Shown in pieces: positions 22,193-35,439 of a stretch of 64,000 bases of DNA. The notes under the pieces were generated by a model that saw nothing but the letters and a program-made list of their open reading frames with translations, did not search any database and was not told the DNA's origin. The stretch comes from Spirodela intermedia (taxonomy: Eukaryota; Streptophyta; Magnoliopsida; Alismatales; Araceae). The stretch covers positions 10,137,878-10,201,877 of the forward strand of contig LR746264.1 in the NCBI GenBank assembly GCA_902729315.2. The letters run 5' to 3'. The position numbers and the translations under genes were made by a program. Every line of letters begins with the position of its first letter. Position 1 is the first letter of the stretch.

Positions 22193-25100
22193 ATGTTCCC
22201 GCAGTTCGGGGCCACGGCGGAGAGCCTGAGCAAGGCGTCGAGCTTGGTGTTCCGGATCGGCACCGACGCGCACTTGTATGATGACCCGGACGACGTCAGC
22301 ATTGCCCCTCTCCTCGACAGCAGCTTCGACTCTGAGAAGGCGGAGGCCCTCAAACGGTTGCTGGCTCTTATCGCGCAGGGAGAAGATGTATCCAACTTCT
22401 TTCCCCAGGTCGCGATTTCCCTTGAGAAGTACACTTCTATCTACGGTAAATTAGGAACACAATTCGGCGGATATCGAAGAAGATAAAGGTTTTGGGGCTA
22501 GAAACACCGATGACCTGTTATTTTTTTATATAAATTTTCAACTCGTGGACAACCTTCAACACATCTGTTCGTGTTGGCTAAACTGGAATACACGCTTCTA
22601 CACCTGCCAACTTATTTATCAGATAGATTGTTGAAATGGGACCTGATTCCGACAAGAACACCAACGATCAAATGCCTAAATATTCCATATTAAGTTGCCT
22701 TGGGTTGGGTCCTTACAGTTATTTAAGGAATTGCAAGATCTTTTATAGAAATCAGAATCCAAGTCCTGAATTTGCCCTCGTGGTGAACAGGACACGCTAC
22801 AAAGGTAAAAAGTGTGCGGTCACAAAACCATTCGGCATGGAGTGATTTTTTTAATTTTTTAATGAACAGGTTGTCAAGAATGTGGCAACTCCATCGTCGG
22901 AAGTGAAGAAGCTCGTGTACTTGTATATACTCCATTATGCTGAAAAGTATGTTTTCTTCTTCTTCAACTTTGCATTCTTTGCTTGCGTAAGTGGTTTTTT
23001 GGAAATGAATCAAGCTCTTGCTGGCGTCTTGTTCTGCTCATCTTAGTGGTAGTTGCACGCTTCTATGACGATCCACTTTATTTTCATCTATAATATGAAA
23101 GGAACCAAACCTCTTTGGTTAATGATAACGTCTGAAAACAGGTACAGGCCTCTAAATCTGGGATCTACTGTCCTTACTTTCACACAGCACTTGCTCTCGT
23201 CAAAAAGTCAGTTAAAACTCTTTTAAGCCGTCGGCACTTACATCTTGTTTCTCACTTGGGTTCCCCCTCTACTCTTATATTTTACTTCAGAGTGCAGCAT
23301 GTATGATCACATTAGAGATAGCTGTAGGTGCACTTCATGTTGATGCATTAATTGCGAGAAAACTAGAACAAAACGGAATCTTCTCTTCCTTTTTTGGGCT
23401 TTGAAAATATTCACAAATGATGTAATGGAAATAATGATTTTGAAAAATATTTTCACTAAAAGTTTAGGTGAATGATATTATTTTGCAGCATTCTAGCCTA
23501 GGTAGGCCTACTTTACCCATTAATTTTTTTCCTAGGTATATGATACTGTGAAGTCGAATTACTCTGTAGGTTGGCATTTAAATGATGGACCGTGTAAAAT
23601 GGTACATTCTTCTCTTTTTTGAATAACCTTGCTTGAGTCTAGTCTTAAACTGTCAGTCATTTATTGGATTAGACTTACAGTGATGCCAAAAATGATAGCA
23701 AGGTTGGTGATAATGAATGTAGAACTTCTCAAGCTTGTCATGTCAGCAGCCATTGGCTGATCTGGTGCTTACAGATTTTATTTAACTTTCATAGGCGTCC
23801 AAATGAGGCATTGCTGTCAATAAATTGTTTTCAGAAGGACTTGTCTGATGCTAATCCATTGGTGCGGGCTTGGGCTTTACGTGCTATGAGTGGAATCCGG
23901 TTACATGCCATAGGCCCTATTGCTTTAGTGGCTTTGAGCAAGTGTGCTAAAGATCCTTCTTCATACGTCAGAAAATGTGCTGCCAATGCACTATCAAAGT
24001 TAAATGATCTGCACCAGGAGGAGAATGCTTCATCTCTTGAAGAGGTTAGGTTGCTCTTTTTCTGGTAATTGTTTCGTGGATGTGTTTCATATGGTTTGTA
24101 ATCGAGGCAATTTTCCTTTGCATTCTTTTTCAGCTTGTCAGCATCTTGTTGAATGATCATTCTCCCGGAGTAGTTGGAGCTGCGGCTGCAGCCTTCAATT
24201 CTATTTGCCCCAATAATCTTTCACTTGTGGGAAGAATTTTTAGAAGGCTATGTGAAACTGTTCCTGATGTTGACGAATGGGGTCAGATTGCCTTAATTAA
24301 TATACTTTTGCGATATGTCATAGCAAGACATGGACTGGTGGAAGAGTCTATAATGGCTTCCTCACATCCCTCTGAGAATTCCGATTCTAGGAGGGAATTA
24401 TTTTCTATTCCCGCACCTGACCGTGGTTCTATTCTTGTTGAGGTTGAACCCTCCGAACATATAATGAGGGAACTTATGCTTCGACATTATATAGAAGGAC
24501 CGGAACAATATTCATCAAGACAGATTGACGCTAAGGAAGATGATAATGGATCAAATAATAACTCATATTTTACCTCCATTGAAAACAATGACGTGAAGCT
24601 CCTTCTGCAGTGCACATCACCTTTATTATGGAGTCAAAATAGCGCAGTAGTACTTGCAGCTGCTGGAGTGCATTGGGTTCTGGCCTCACAGATGGACATG
24701 GAAAATATTGTGAAACCAATACTTTTCGTTTTGAGGTCCTCTTACGCTTCGAGATATGTGGTATGTTACTTTTGCTCTTTCTAAAAGTTTTCTCTTTTCT
24801 AGCTTTTACGTTTAGGAATTGTTATAAATTGTTCATGATACTTTTTTGTGCATATTCATCTTCCCAAAGAATAGATTGTAGCTTGATTTTCACCAAAACT
24901 TGAAAGCACATTCTGTGAATTGTAGAATGTAGCCCTGACTTCGTCATTTTTGTGCACAGTCTGATATCGCAAACTTCTACCTTTCTCATCCGTCAATGCT
25001 TTCTGGCTTCCCAACTAACGTTGTCTCTTCCTAATGTTTTTTTTTTAGTTTTTTTTGCAATGGATATTTCTTTTCTTTTTGCTTAAATCCAACCATTTGT

Positions 25101-28100
25101 GAGGTGACATATGACATGCGAGATCATCTTTTTTTCAGGTGCTCCGAAATATCCAAATATTTGCTAAGGCTATGCCTTCACTTTTCTCGGCATACCATGA
25201 AGACTTTTTTGTGTCTTCGTCTGATTCATACCAAATGAAAGTCCTGAAATTGGATATATTGTCTACAATAGCTGCAGAATCGTCAATTCCATTTATTTTG
25301 CAGGAGTTCCAGGTATTTATCTTGTTTAATACGACCTGGAAATTAAAAAAAATACAGCCATTCGATGGTTTTAGCACATTTATCCATGATTGTCCTGGGA
25401 GCTTCATATTTAAGCACTTCAATTTTATATGCAGGCGGGGATGCATAGTGTGGCCATAGTAACCAGAAAAAAACTTTGGAAAACTGTACCTGGCAAACAG
25501 GGTTTGAGAAACCATTAGGGATAATGTTATGTTTATGCCTGGATTTGTTCCTGCATACCCTTTTCATGGATTATGTTTATGCCGATGTGCATAAAATTTG
25601 GCCTTTTTAATTGGATCTGGGCCTCGAATTGATCATGGCTGACATAGTCTAAGTTGACAATGGAATGGCTGAATTGACTTATTTGAGGACAAATCTAGGC
25701 AAACAAAAGAAAAATGATACTTCAAAAATTTTAAAGCACCTGATATTTAGAACAAAAGCCATAAAAACGAGAATTCAGAAGATGGATTCTTTGAAAAGTA
25801 GCATACACCTTTATAACCCTCCATGCAGAGCGAGTCAATAGGCTGCTTGTGGCATTAACAGGTGGTGGTGGGAGTAGATTTGTGCCCTTGCTTTTTCCCA
25901 TAAAAAATGTGGATCTTTCCTCCTCTTCCTCAGAGAATTGTTAAAATGTTCAATAGTCTTGGGGATTGATCAATCCAAGTAAGATGGTTGGACTTCTGAT
26001 GCAGTTTAGACTTTCAATTTCATAGGGTGGGGGGACGTCAATTTTCGAATGTATTTCATTTTTGTGATGATATATTCCATTGTCCATGATTACTTCTTGG
26101 TACTACGACATTTTAGTTACAAAATTATGGGTATTTGGTGTTTCTCTCTCTAAAAGATATAACTAAAGCCAGTCCATGGGAGTGAAGAGGGCAAGAGTCC
26201 ACGTTCCTAACTTCCTATGCAAATATCTGCAATTCACTAGGAAAGATGTACAGGCTCTGTGCATAAGGACCAACAAAAAAAGTTTTACTTTATTTTCTTC
26301 AATAAATCATGGAATACTTTTTTATCTTCTCATTCGAGATATGATGTATAGCAGGCGTTTGCTTATGTGAATGCTGATTTTTCCCTCAGATAGCCATGAT
26401 TAAACCATTTGTTATCAGATGCATGGACTAATTTCTTTCTAGTGTTAATGTGCTGTCAGGATTACATCAAAGATCCAGACAGGAGATTTGCTGTTGATGT
26501 GGTTGCTGCTATTGCTCTCTGTGTTAAAAATCTTCCATCAGTTGCCAAAACTTGCTTGGAAGGGCTTCTAGCCATTGTAAAGCAAGGTGTGTCGATTAAT
26601 CATTTTGTTTATGTTTTTGATATTCATGAGAAATATTTTTTAGGCGCTGACTTTTCCATATGCTATAGAGTCTTCCATTAAGCATTATGGCTCTCTAGAA
26701 GGTGAAGCTGGTGTCTTGATTCAAGCAATAATGTCCATTAAAACCATAATTAAGCAGGATCCAGCCAATTATGAGAAGGTTAAAATCCTATCTCTGTTAC
26801 GCATTGTGAAATTTTTTCACATTATATCTTTTGGGTTATCCTACTAATTGGAGTATCTTTATATGCGCATTTTTTTATATTTTTAATTTATTAGGATGCG
26901 TGTAAGTTGACTTTTGGGCTTTATAATTTGAACAACTTAAATCCGGTATGCACAATCCAAGAGCAGCTATCAACCCTGATATCTAGTGAAAATTTTAGGC
27001 CACCTAACCCAAAATCAGTTGACTCTGTGTGGAGTAGGTCCATCTCTACAATCACAAGTTTACTTTCATACAACCAATATTAGACTCATCTTTATGGAGT
27101 ATGTCGTCTTTTAGGCCATGGAACCGAAAATTAATCACAAATTTACTTTTCTAACACCAATATGAGATTATTCTAACATACCTATTTAATTATGTGGTTG
27201 TTTCGTCATCAACTCTAGTTATAAATCTAGTGGAAGAAAGAGTGTGGCATAGTTTAGTATGGAAGGTATCAATTACTTTGAAATTTTCTTTACATTTGAT
27301 TTTTTTTTTCCAATTTATGGTCTTAGGCATGGATTGATCTTTGATTTAGTTCAATCCTGTTGTGTAGGTTGTTAGATTAACTAGTAAATATCTGATTTTG
27401 TTATTTTACATGTAGCATTTTTTTATTTTGGTAGGGCGTGGTCATTCCTATGTGTTTATTGAAAGAAAAGTGAAATACAGCAATAAATCCCAAAACTGAA
27501 AAATGAAATTGAACAAATAGAAAAACACCATAACACAATAGAAAATTGGGGATACCTTTTTCTCCAGATTATGAAATTCATTCAATCCTACCCAATTTGA
27601 TCGACTCTCCTTAATATCTCGTGATGGCTGCTTTGTGAGCATTTTAAATTTATTCATTCTTGATACTCAACTGTTTTCGCTTCTGATCTGCACTTACTTT
27701 TTTTTTTAGGTGATTGTCCATTTAATTCGTAGCCTGGATAATATTAAAGAGCCTTCAGCACGTGCGCTGATCATTTGGATTGTGGGGGAATATAGCGACG
27801 TTGGGCATATCATACTGAAGATTATTCCTGTTGTAGTTAGTTATCTTGGTCAGTGCTTTAGTTCTGAGGAGCTTGAAGCAAAGCATCAAATTCTGAATAC
27901 CGTTGCTAAGGTAGTCTTAAATCAAGGATGAAACACATCACTCCAAAGTCTAACTTAGAAATTATTATTCTGTGTTGTGCACCGTTAAATGCCATTCTGA
28001 TTCTTCAAAATCTGCTTTCCTGATCAATGCCCTCCTTTTCTTTAATTCCCTTGAAGTTTTATTTGTCTTGTTTCATTGATACGTTAATAATATCAGGGGA

Positions 28101-30916
28101 AATGAGATTTATGATCCTGGTTTTTCCTATTCCGAATGGCTTGCCCTTCGAGGCCACGGAAGGCTTCTTAATTGAAATATGTAGGTCCACCATATGCTGT
28201 ATCTAAAATTCTCTTCTTCAGCAGACAGAGTACACACTTTTATTGCTGAATGGGTGCGAGAATAACTTCGGATTTTTTTTTTTCTTGTTTGAGTGGGGGT
28301 TAGGAATCTGTACCAGTGCGAACAACGATCGTCACGGAGTTTTTTTAGTGGATACGAAAAATATAATGTACTTCTCTTTCTTTCCTTTTTTCAAATTTAG
28401 TGAATATTTGTTTCTATCCAATTTCATCTAAATCATATTATTTTGTGTTCCTTCTGTCCTTGGTTTCTTTCCCATTGGAGGTATTTTTTGTGGGTCCCAA
28501 CTGTATATCACGTGCACTTTTTCTGGGCCCAATTTTTTGGTAGGTTGACTTAACGGTATTTAACATTACTCTGTCGGACACATGCTATCTCTAAATTTTT
28601 TCCTTTATTTTCCTTAGATTGTATTAAGTGCTCAGGGAGAGGAGCATGAACTTTTCAGAAAGGTCCTTTTCTACATTCTTGACCTAGCGAAAGTCGATTT
28701 GAACTATGATATTCGTGATCGAGGTCGCATGATAGAGAAGCTTGTCACTTCTCAGCCAAAAATTTCACATCAGGAAGGAATCCTGCATGTGGAACCAGAT
28801 AGTATTCTGCTCGACGAACTTCTGAAAAACATGTTCTGTGGAAAGATACAGTCAGTGACTGGTGCAATTAATCACTTTCGGTTGTATCTCCCTGGATCAC
28901 TTTCACAAATAGTTCTACATGCAGCTCCGGGGTATACACCCCTTCCACAGCCTTGCAGTCTACCTGAGATGGCTCTTGAGAACCGGATGTCACAAGATGG
29001 GATTGAGGCTGCCAATTCATCGGATTCATCATATGAAGGCAGTCAATCCAGTTATTATGATTCTGAAGGTTCTATTCCCAGCCCAGTTGATGGCGAAAAT
29101 CCTGATTCTGGAAGTGAGTCCGATGTTGCTGACAATGATCACTACATGCTTCGAGGAGCAAATGGCTCTCCAGATGCAACCGCCATTGGTCAGCTTATTC
29201 ATCTTACTGATACCAGTATTCATGATGGGACAGCAAAACAAAGCACAGCGGAAAATAATACATCCTCAGCTACTGATCTGACAAACTTAATGTCCAAGTC
29301 TGCTCTGGAGAGTTGGCTGAACGAACAACCTTGTTTGCCAAGCGTGAACTCATCAGCTGACCCATCAAGAGAAAGGTCTTCTGCTAGAATTTCTATTAAT
29401 GAGATCGAAGTAAGTGTGAAACCTAAGCTCAACGTACTTCTTGAGCCTGCGAATGGGAATGGTTTAAGAGTAGGATATTCTTTTACTTCCGAAATCTCAA
29501 AAATTTCCCCCTTGTTATTATGTGTGGAGATTGTCTTTGAAAACTTATCTCCCGAGCCTTTAAAGAAGATATCTCTGAGGGATGAAGGATCTACTGCAAA
29601 TCCAGAGTTTGCGACCCAAGCATTTGGAATACATGACAGGTGCGTCAACTTCTGTCAATCATTAGATTGGCTTCATTTTTGTTATGATGTGTCATAGAAG
29701 TCTATTGGGCCAGCACTGATAATTATTCGTCCAAACTTTGTTTGCAGTGCGCTAGAGCCCTCTAAAGTCCCAACGATAGTGCCTATGGAAGAAATTGACT
29801 CTCTCCATCCAGGAGATATGGCAAGGAGTATTCTTCAAGTGCATTTTCATCATCACTTGCTACCTCTCAAGCTGGCAATTTACTACAATGAGAAAAGGCA
29901 TCCGGTCAAATTGCAACCTGACATTGGATATTTCACAAGACCTATCGCCATGGATTTAAACGCATTCACAAAGTTAGAAAATCATCTGCGAGGGATGTTT
30001 GAATACAGTAGAAGGTTTATTTTACGCCTTGTCTTATTATCAAGTACTACACTTTGTTGATGAAGGAGGAGATAAACTAGGAACTATCATAAACTTAATA
30101 TACTAAGGGGCCTTTTCCTGTATAATCTGAATTTCGAAGTTCACAAGATTTTACTTCACACTTCCATTTAAATTTTTCATTCGAATTATCTCGGGAAAAA
30201 GAATTATTTTTCAATTTCATCCAGGGATTTGCAGAGTGAGCCTATCCATTGTTGTTGGTGCTCTGATATTGCTAGCGTAAGAACCAAAGCATGGTACATG
30301 CCCACATCAGTCTTCAGCTCGATCCTATTTGAGGATGCCTAATGTTTTTCATGGGAAAACCTTTTGTCTGGAAAAATAAAAGAAATGCACCAACATCTCC
30401 TCGGAGCATTCAATTCCCATAGAATTTAGATGGACTTCATTGTATGCATTTCTTTATGTGTGTTCTGTTTTTTTTAATCAAGTTGTCTTGAACATGTACA
30501 CTGGTTACCATTAAGAAGTTGAGTCTGATATGATGTGGGCATCTTCTTGCAGGTGCACCTTTGCCGATCATATCAACATTGTGGACCAGGAGAAGGGTCA
30601 GTCTTCATTGAATGATGACAAAATTCTTTTAATATGCCGTAAAATCGCAGCAAAGATGCTGAGCAGTGCCAGTATTCACCTTGTTTCAGTGGATATGCCC
30701 ATTTTGCTTAAATTTGACGAGGTCTCAGATTTATGCTTGAGATTTAGTAGCGAAATATTGAGCAATTCAAAGCCCTGCTTGATTACTGTAACGGCTGAAG
30801 GTAAATGCTCCGAAGCATTGGACATCTCTGTGAAGGTCAACTGTGAAGAAACGGTATTTGGTCTAAATCTGCTGAACAGGATAGTTGCCTTTCTTTCTTC
30901 TAATTCTGTCTCTTAA
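22193..30916 (+). CDS. AP3B: AP-3 adaptor complex subunit beta (PAT2-like)
   Basis: Large beta-adaptin of AP-3, which sorts cargo from the Golgi/endosome to the vacuole membrane; its Arabidopsis counterpart is PAT2. Eleven exons: 22193-22408, 22870-22946, 23795-24044, 24134-24760, 25139-25312, 26460-26586, 26669-26778, 27710-27910, 28618-29639, 29748-30014, 30553-30916. They sum to 3435 nt (1144 aa) with every junction in phase. The N-terminus MFPQFGATAESLSKASS fixes the start. The adaptin trunk shows YLYILHYAEK, RPNEALLSINCFQKDL, NPLVRAWALRAMSGIR, DPSSYVRKCAANALSKL and DHSPGVVGAAAAAFNSIC. The hinge is acidic and Ser-rich (about residues 640-740). The C-terminal ear has HHHLLPLKLAIYYNEKRHPVKL and ends VNCEETVFGLNLLNRI. 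A damaged copy of part of exon 9 lies at 37434-37868. Confidence 0.94.
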
Positions 30917-31504
30917 TAGTCCCAGACGATCTCTACTTCTCACTGAAGCCGATCCCTTCTATGGATTAAAGGGGCTATTTTTATCTGCAACAAGCGGAAT
31001 GCTCTCCTTTTGTGTTCAGTATTTATGATCTTTATGTATAAATGACTACTTTAGTCAAGTTTCTTTGTTTATTTCTTAGTTCATAAAGTTTTTTTTTTTC
31101 TTGTTCACCTCCACTTCCTTGATTTTTGACAAAATAATAAATCCTGCGAATCTTAGAATATTTAAATTAAATATATATATAATTATATGCACATCATTCT
31201 TTACTTTTATAACCATTTATATTGTTCCACGATTAACTGGTTTGCTCCGAGTCAATACATCGATTTAGCCTCTCTCTAACTCGCCGGCGGCTGGTTCATG
31301 GAATTGACTTGATAAATATTCATATGAGGAGGCTTTTCTAACTTGGTGGGAGCATTCAATCACAGAGAACTCATCAACCTCCTTGTTTAGCACACGCTAG
31401 ACTATTAATCTCCACCAACGTCCTGCCACGCCGCGCCCTCCGCCGCCATCTCTGACGCCGCCGCTGACCTTCCACCCTCCGATGTCCCCTCCATGGTTCA
31501 CCCC
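30917..31504. other. Convergent spacer after AP3B; left edge of the A/C duplication
   Basis: Holds the AP3B 3' UTR and the 3' region of C2 copy A. The duplicated segment shared with copy C begins at about 31126, just after a poly-T stretch. No additional gene is seen. Confidence 0.6.
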
Positions 31505-32884
31505 TTACTGACAGTAAGAGCCCGAGAAGAAGAAAAAACCCCAGATGGGGGAGATCAGACCAGGAAGAACTCGAGAAGAGGCAAATCCAGATGGGGAAGA
31601 GTGGGAGCGAGTCGAGCAGTACCTTCCGCTTGAAGGAGACGCCGACCCGGATATCCCCTTGGTAACTGCGGTCGGCGAGGACGACTCTGTAACGGTGAGG
31701 AGGAAGCTCCGCAGACCCCTTCTCCGCTCCCAGCTGTACCAAGTCCCCCACGTTGATCCTGTTCCGTCACGGAGGCCCCGGTCAGATGGGTCGTGGTTGA
31801 CCTGGTGGAATAAGAGCGAGCCAGAGGAGGAATCGGAATCCTTACGTGGCGGCGCCGGCGAAGTCGTCGGCGGAAAAGGTGTCCTCGTCCATGATCTTCA
31901 GGACGAGATTGTGCTGGTTGTCCGGCGACGGATACTCCGCCTGGAATGTGAACGTCTCGTTCCACGTAGGGTTGGAGCCTCCCTCTGCAGAGCGAGGACG
32001 CCATTAAATTCCTGCTCTCAAGCTTCTCGGAGGCGGAGGAAGAGCTCGAGGAAGAGAAAGAGGAGGAGAAGAGGAGGGCGGCGGTGGATTTACCTCTGAG
32101 GACACGGCTCTTGCGCTCTTGCCCCATGTACCGGAGGATGACGTAGGGATCCATCCTGCCTGTGGACACGACGAGAGCAGAAGTATAAGGAAGGGCGACC
32201 AGAAGGCAGGATATGGGTTGGGTACTTGATGGTCAGGGCATGAGGGAGACTCACTGGTGGTATCCATCGCCTTCAGATCCCTCGCATCGACCAGATGTAT
32301 CTGCAACAGTCCCCTCACTACCATCTTCTCCTCCTCCTCTCTCTCTCTCTCTCTCGCTTTTACTCTGCGCTTCTGCTGCGTCCCTCTCTTCCGTCGTCGA
32401 AGGTGTTGTTGTCCGGCGATGGATTTATGAAGCTGGGGTTTGACCCGTTCAGGGGAGTTTGTGGCCAGGCTTGGAGAACATTTCATGACCGTTCTTTCGG
32501 GGAAGCTGTGATCGGAAAGCGTACTGAGTGAGAGCTCCTGCTGGACCCATAACGGGAGTTGACTATCCGGGAAAGATGACGTAGAAACAGCCCCAAAATT
32601 GTAAAGGATAATTCCCGTCGGGGACGTTATCAGATGGACTACGTGGAGTAAAAGCCAACTCCAACAGCGACCCTTGACCACGGCGATCTCCATGTTTGAC
32701 GATGAGCGGACTGGTTGCCTACGGAATGTCCTGATGGCGCGTTTCTCCCCAGGTCTGTTCTTGTTCTCGGACCGATCGGGTCAACCTCGCTATAGAATGT
32801 TCTTGTACCTACCCGTCAACCTCGATCTTCTAGAACGAGGTTCCCACCGGACGTGTCTGGATCCCTAATCTGTGCGAATCCGGC
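31126..32884. repeat. Segmental duplication, copy A
   Basis: This 1.76-kb segment, containing C2 gene copy A with its promoter and 3' flank, recurs almost base for base at 38145-39934, about 7.02 kb away in the same orientation. Left-edge match starts at TTGACAAAATAATAAATCCTG and the right edge ends near GGATCC...ATCCGG. Differences include a GTAC-side change in the last intron and a missing short tandem repeat present in copy C. Confidence 0.93.
31505..32324 (-). CDS. Small C2-domain protein, copy A (elicitor-responsive ERG1-like)
   Basis: Single-C2-domain protein of about 137 aa, similar in size and architecture to rice elicitor-responsive proteins that bind phospholipid membranes with calcium. 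Exons 32255-32324, 32094-32159, 31846-31984, 31623-31758, plus a terminal exon whose first codon is the stop (31505-31507). The domain reads MVVRGLLQIHLVDARDLKAM, MDPYVILRYMGQERKSRVL, GSNPTWNETFTFQAEYPSP, LVLKIMDEDTFSADDFAGAA, INVGDLVQLG and YQGDIRVGVSFKRK. Asp residues in MDPYV and MDEDTFSADD sit where C2 calcium ligands are expected. The stop immediately after the last splice is inferred from alignment with copy B; if another acceptor is used the C-terminus would differ. Family call is firm, C-terminus uncertain. Confidence 0.85.
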
Positions 32885-34449
32885 TTGATAAAGTGTCAAC
32901 GAAAAACAAAAGCTTAGACAACACAAGGACTTATGAGTATGATGATTTGAGCATAATTGACTGCTAATCACATCCTTCTGATATTCAAAAAGACCCTCAT
33001 CTTATCGCTTGTTGAATATTGAATAGATTGGATTAGGTGTACAGTGTTGTCATCCCTTACCGTAGGGGCCACCTTAAAAGTAGTATTGATCAAGTAAAAA
33101 TATGCATACGAACAAAATCAGCAATTATTTCGTCAAAGTCTATGTTCTAACCTTTGAAATCATTATAACATTAACACACACACACACACGCATATTAAGA
33201 GGGGTTCTTTATATGTCTAAAAATATGCAAACTAACCATTCTAACAAGGTTTAGACCATTGATTGAGCTGGACACACGCCAACTCAAGAATGGATAGGGA
33301 GAAGTGACCATGCATGGTCTTGTTGTTCTCTTGCTACTGACGTCATCAATAGAATTCTTGCATGGCAATTCCATCTCTTGTTTTACGTGCGTGTGGAGAA
33401 TGATTTTTCGGTTCTTTCTCTCCAGCTCTCTTGATTTTCTCTGAGCTCTGTCGGACCCGATTGTCAACGGTGTCCTTTAGCGGTTTCTTGGCTAATGCTT
33501 CTATTTAAGAACATCTGCAGTTTCGGCATCTGTCTTTCTTGTCCAGTGATCTCCTCTTTATCTAAAAGAAAAATAGGAAACAATAGAGACCTATGGAGAG
33601 CTCTGTCAGCGGAGTACGAACTTTTAATAAGGCTTGAGGACCAGGTAGTAGTAATCTTGGTTTCGCTTTGCTAGGGGAATAGAAGAGTTCCTTCCTCAAG
33701 TGTCTCTTCGAAGAGAAAGGTCGATAGGTCAACGACTTCGACTCAGTGCTGCAGCCCTTCTCTTGTTTCTAGAACGCCAAGTCAAAGATAAACTTACTGG
33801 TTTATAAGGATCTTTCTTTTACTCTACGTGTTTCTTTTACCTGGTTTATAAAGATAAACTCACCAGGCTTGAAAGAATAATTATCACGGTCTTTAATTAT
33901 TTAATATATCAAATATCAAACCCCAGTTTGGTTGTATACGTCATTTAGTACCAAAGTATGCACACCATATACGTCATCTAGGAAGGTCTCTAATTATTTA
34001 ACACATTTTTTTTGGGTGAATTTATTAGAAAATCGTAATCTACGCATTCTGTCAGTTGGTTTTTTAATATCCGTTGAGCGCATGGTTTCTTATAACGGTT
34101 AAAGTATAAGTTAGCTGGTTTCCTTAGTTTCCGTACGCTTATCTGGTCTAAGCGAAGCGGGTTTGGTTTTGGAGGCCCGAACTATTTCTAGCAGGAGGAA
34201 CTTCATCGAGTCCGCTTGAATAATTTCCTCACGAGGAGATAACTCTGAAGTCATGGAAACATTCAATCGCAGTTCATGTGTGAGAACTGAGATCCCAGAA
34301 ATCACAAAGTTTACAAACCCAGAGACGGGAAACCGCTCTCGATGTTCCACCTTGTTTGGTAGAGATCATGTATCGACCAGTATCCCGCCCTCATCTCAGA
34401 AGCCGCCGCCGCCGCCGCCGCCGACCTTCTACGCTCCAATGTCGTCTCC
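32325..34449. other. Promoter of C2 copy A, LTR-like sequence and spacer
   Basis: 32.33-32.88 kb is the promoter of copy A. It contains five TTGAC cores (W-box core) between 32559 and 32819 and a CATAAAT element about 100 bases before the start codon. An LTR-like sequence follows and is listed separately. 33.55-34.45 kb has no recognised exon and includes the 3' flank of copy B. Confidence 0.55.
32886..33545 (-). mobile_element. LTR-like sequence, probable solo LTR
   Basis: About 660 bases are clearly related to 40783-41377, which abuts the 3' end of the Copia fragment. Shared blocks include TGATAAAGTGTCAAC at the left end, GGTGTACAGTGTTGTCATCC in the middle and AGAACATCTGCAGTTTC near the right end. 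On the minus strand it begins TGGACAAG and ends TATCA, fitting TG...CA LTR termini. No coding domain is next to it and no target-site duplication was found. It could instead be part of the neighbouring segmental duplication. Confidence 0.55.
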
Positions 34450-35277
34450 TTAGTCCACCACGTCCTGTCAGGAACAACCCGAGAAGAAACAAGTCCATAT
34501 GGGGGAGATCAGACCAGGAAGAACTAAAGAACAACCAAATTCAGATGGGAAGAGTGGGGGAGAGTCTTGATTGTGTGTAGTACCTTCCGCTTGAAGGAGA
34601 CGCCGACCCGGATATCCCCTTGGTAACTGCGGTCGGCGAGGACGACTCTGTAACGGTGAGGAGGAAGCTCCGCAGACCCCTTCTCCGCTCCCAGCTGTAG
34701 CAAGTCCCCCACGTTGATCCTGTTCCGTCACGGAGGCCCCGGTCAGATAGGTCGTGGTTGACCTGGTGGAATAAGAGCGAGCCAGAGGAGGAATCGGAAT
34801 CCTTACGTGGCGGCGCCGGCGAAGTCGTCGGCGGAGAAGGTGTCCTCGTCCATGATCTTCAGGACGAGATTGTGCTGGTGGTCCGGCGCCGGGTACTCCG
34901 CTTGGAATGTGAACGTCTCGTTCCACGTAGGGTTGGAGCCTCCCTCTGCAGAGAGACCACGCCATTAAATTCCTGCTCTCAAGCTTCTCGGAGGCGGAGG
35001 AAGAGCTCGAGGAAGAGAAAGAGGAGGAGAAGAGGAGGGCGGCGGTGGATTTACCTCTGAGGACACGGCTCTTGCGCTCTTGCCCCATGTACCGGAGGAT
35101 GACGTAGGGATCCATCCTGCCTGCAGACACAAGGAGAGACAACAGTATAAGGAAGGGTGACCAGAAGCCAGGAGATGGGTCGGATACCTGATGAGAGGGG
35201 GACTCACTCGTGGTATCTATAGCTTTCAAACCCCTCGCATCGACCAGATGTATCTGCAACAGCCCACTTACCACCAT
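34450..35277 (-). CDS. Small C2-domain protein, copy B
   Basis: Second copy of the C2 gene. Exons 35208-35277, 35055-35120, 34807-34945, 34584-34719, 34450-34464; total 426 nt, 141 aa ending KRKDVVD. Domain order and calcium-site Asp residues are as in copy A. Differences include MVVSGLLQ, ARGLKAID and GDLLQLG. Exons are very similar to copies A and C, but flanks and 5' leader have diverged, so this copy is older or has been partly overwritten by gene conversion. It alone keeps a clear TATA box. A GT/CT-rich microsatellite sits directly upstream of its start codon. Confidence 0.87.
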
Positions 35278-35285
35278 CTTCTCCT

Positions 35286-35377
35286 CCTCTCTCTCTCTGT
35301 CTCTCTGTCTCTCTGTCTCTGTCTCTGTCTCTGTCTCTCTCGCTCGCTCGCTCCTTCTCTCTCTCTCTCTCTCTCTG
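35286..35377. repeat. CT/GTCT-rich microsatellite in the leader of C2 copy B
   Basis: Interrupted run of CT with regular GTCTCT and GCTC variants, immediately 5' of the copy B start codon. Copies A and C have a shorter pure CT run at the same place (32339-32357 and 39359-39378). Confidence 0.9.
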
Positions 35378-35431
35378 AGCTCGTCCGTATGCCTTTCTGT
35401 TCCGGTATTTTGAAGGGTTTGTCTGGCGCGA

Positions 35432-35439
35432 TATTTATA
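35432..35439 (-). promoter_or_regulatory. Candidate TATA box of C2 copy B
   Basis: The minus strand reads TATAAATA about 155 bases before the start codon. The aligned position in copies A and C reads CATAAATC. Confidence 0.5.
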
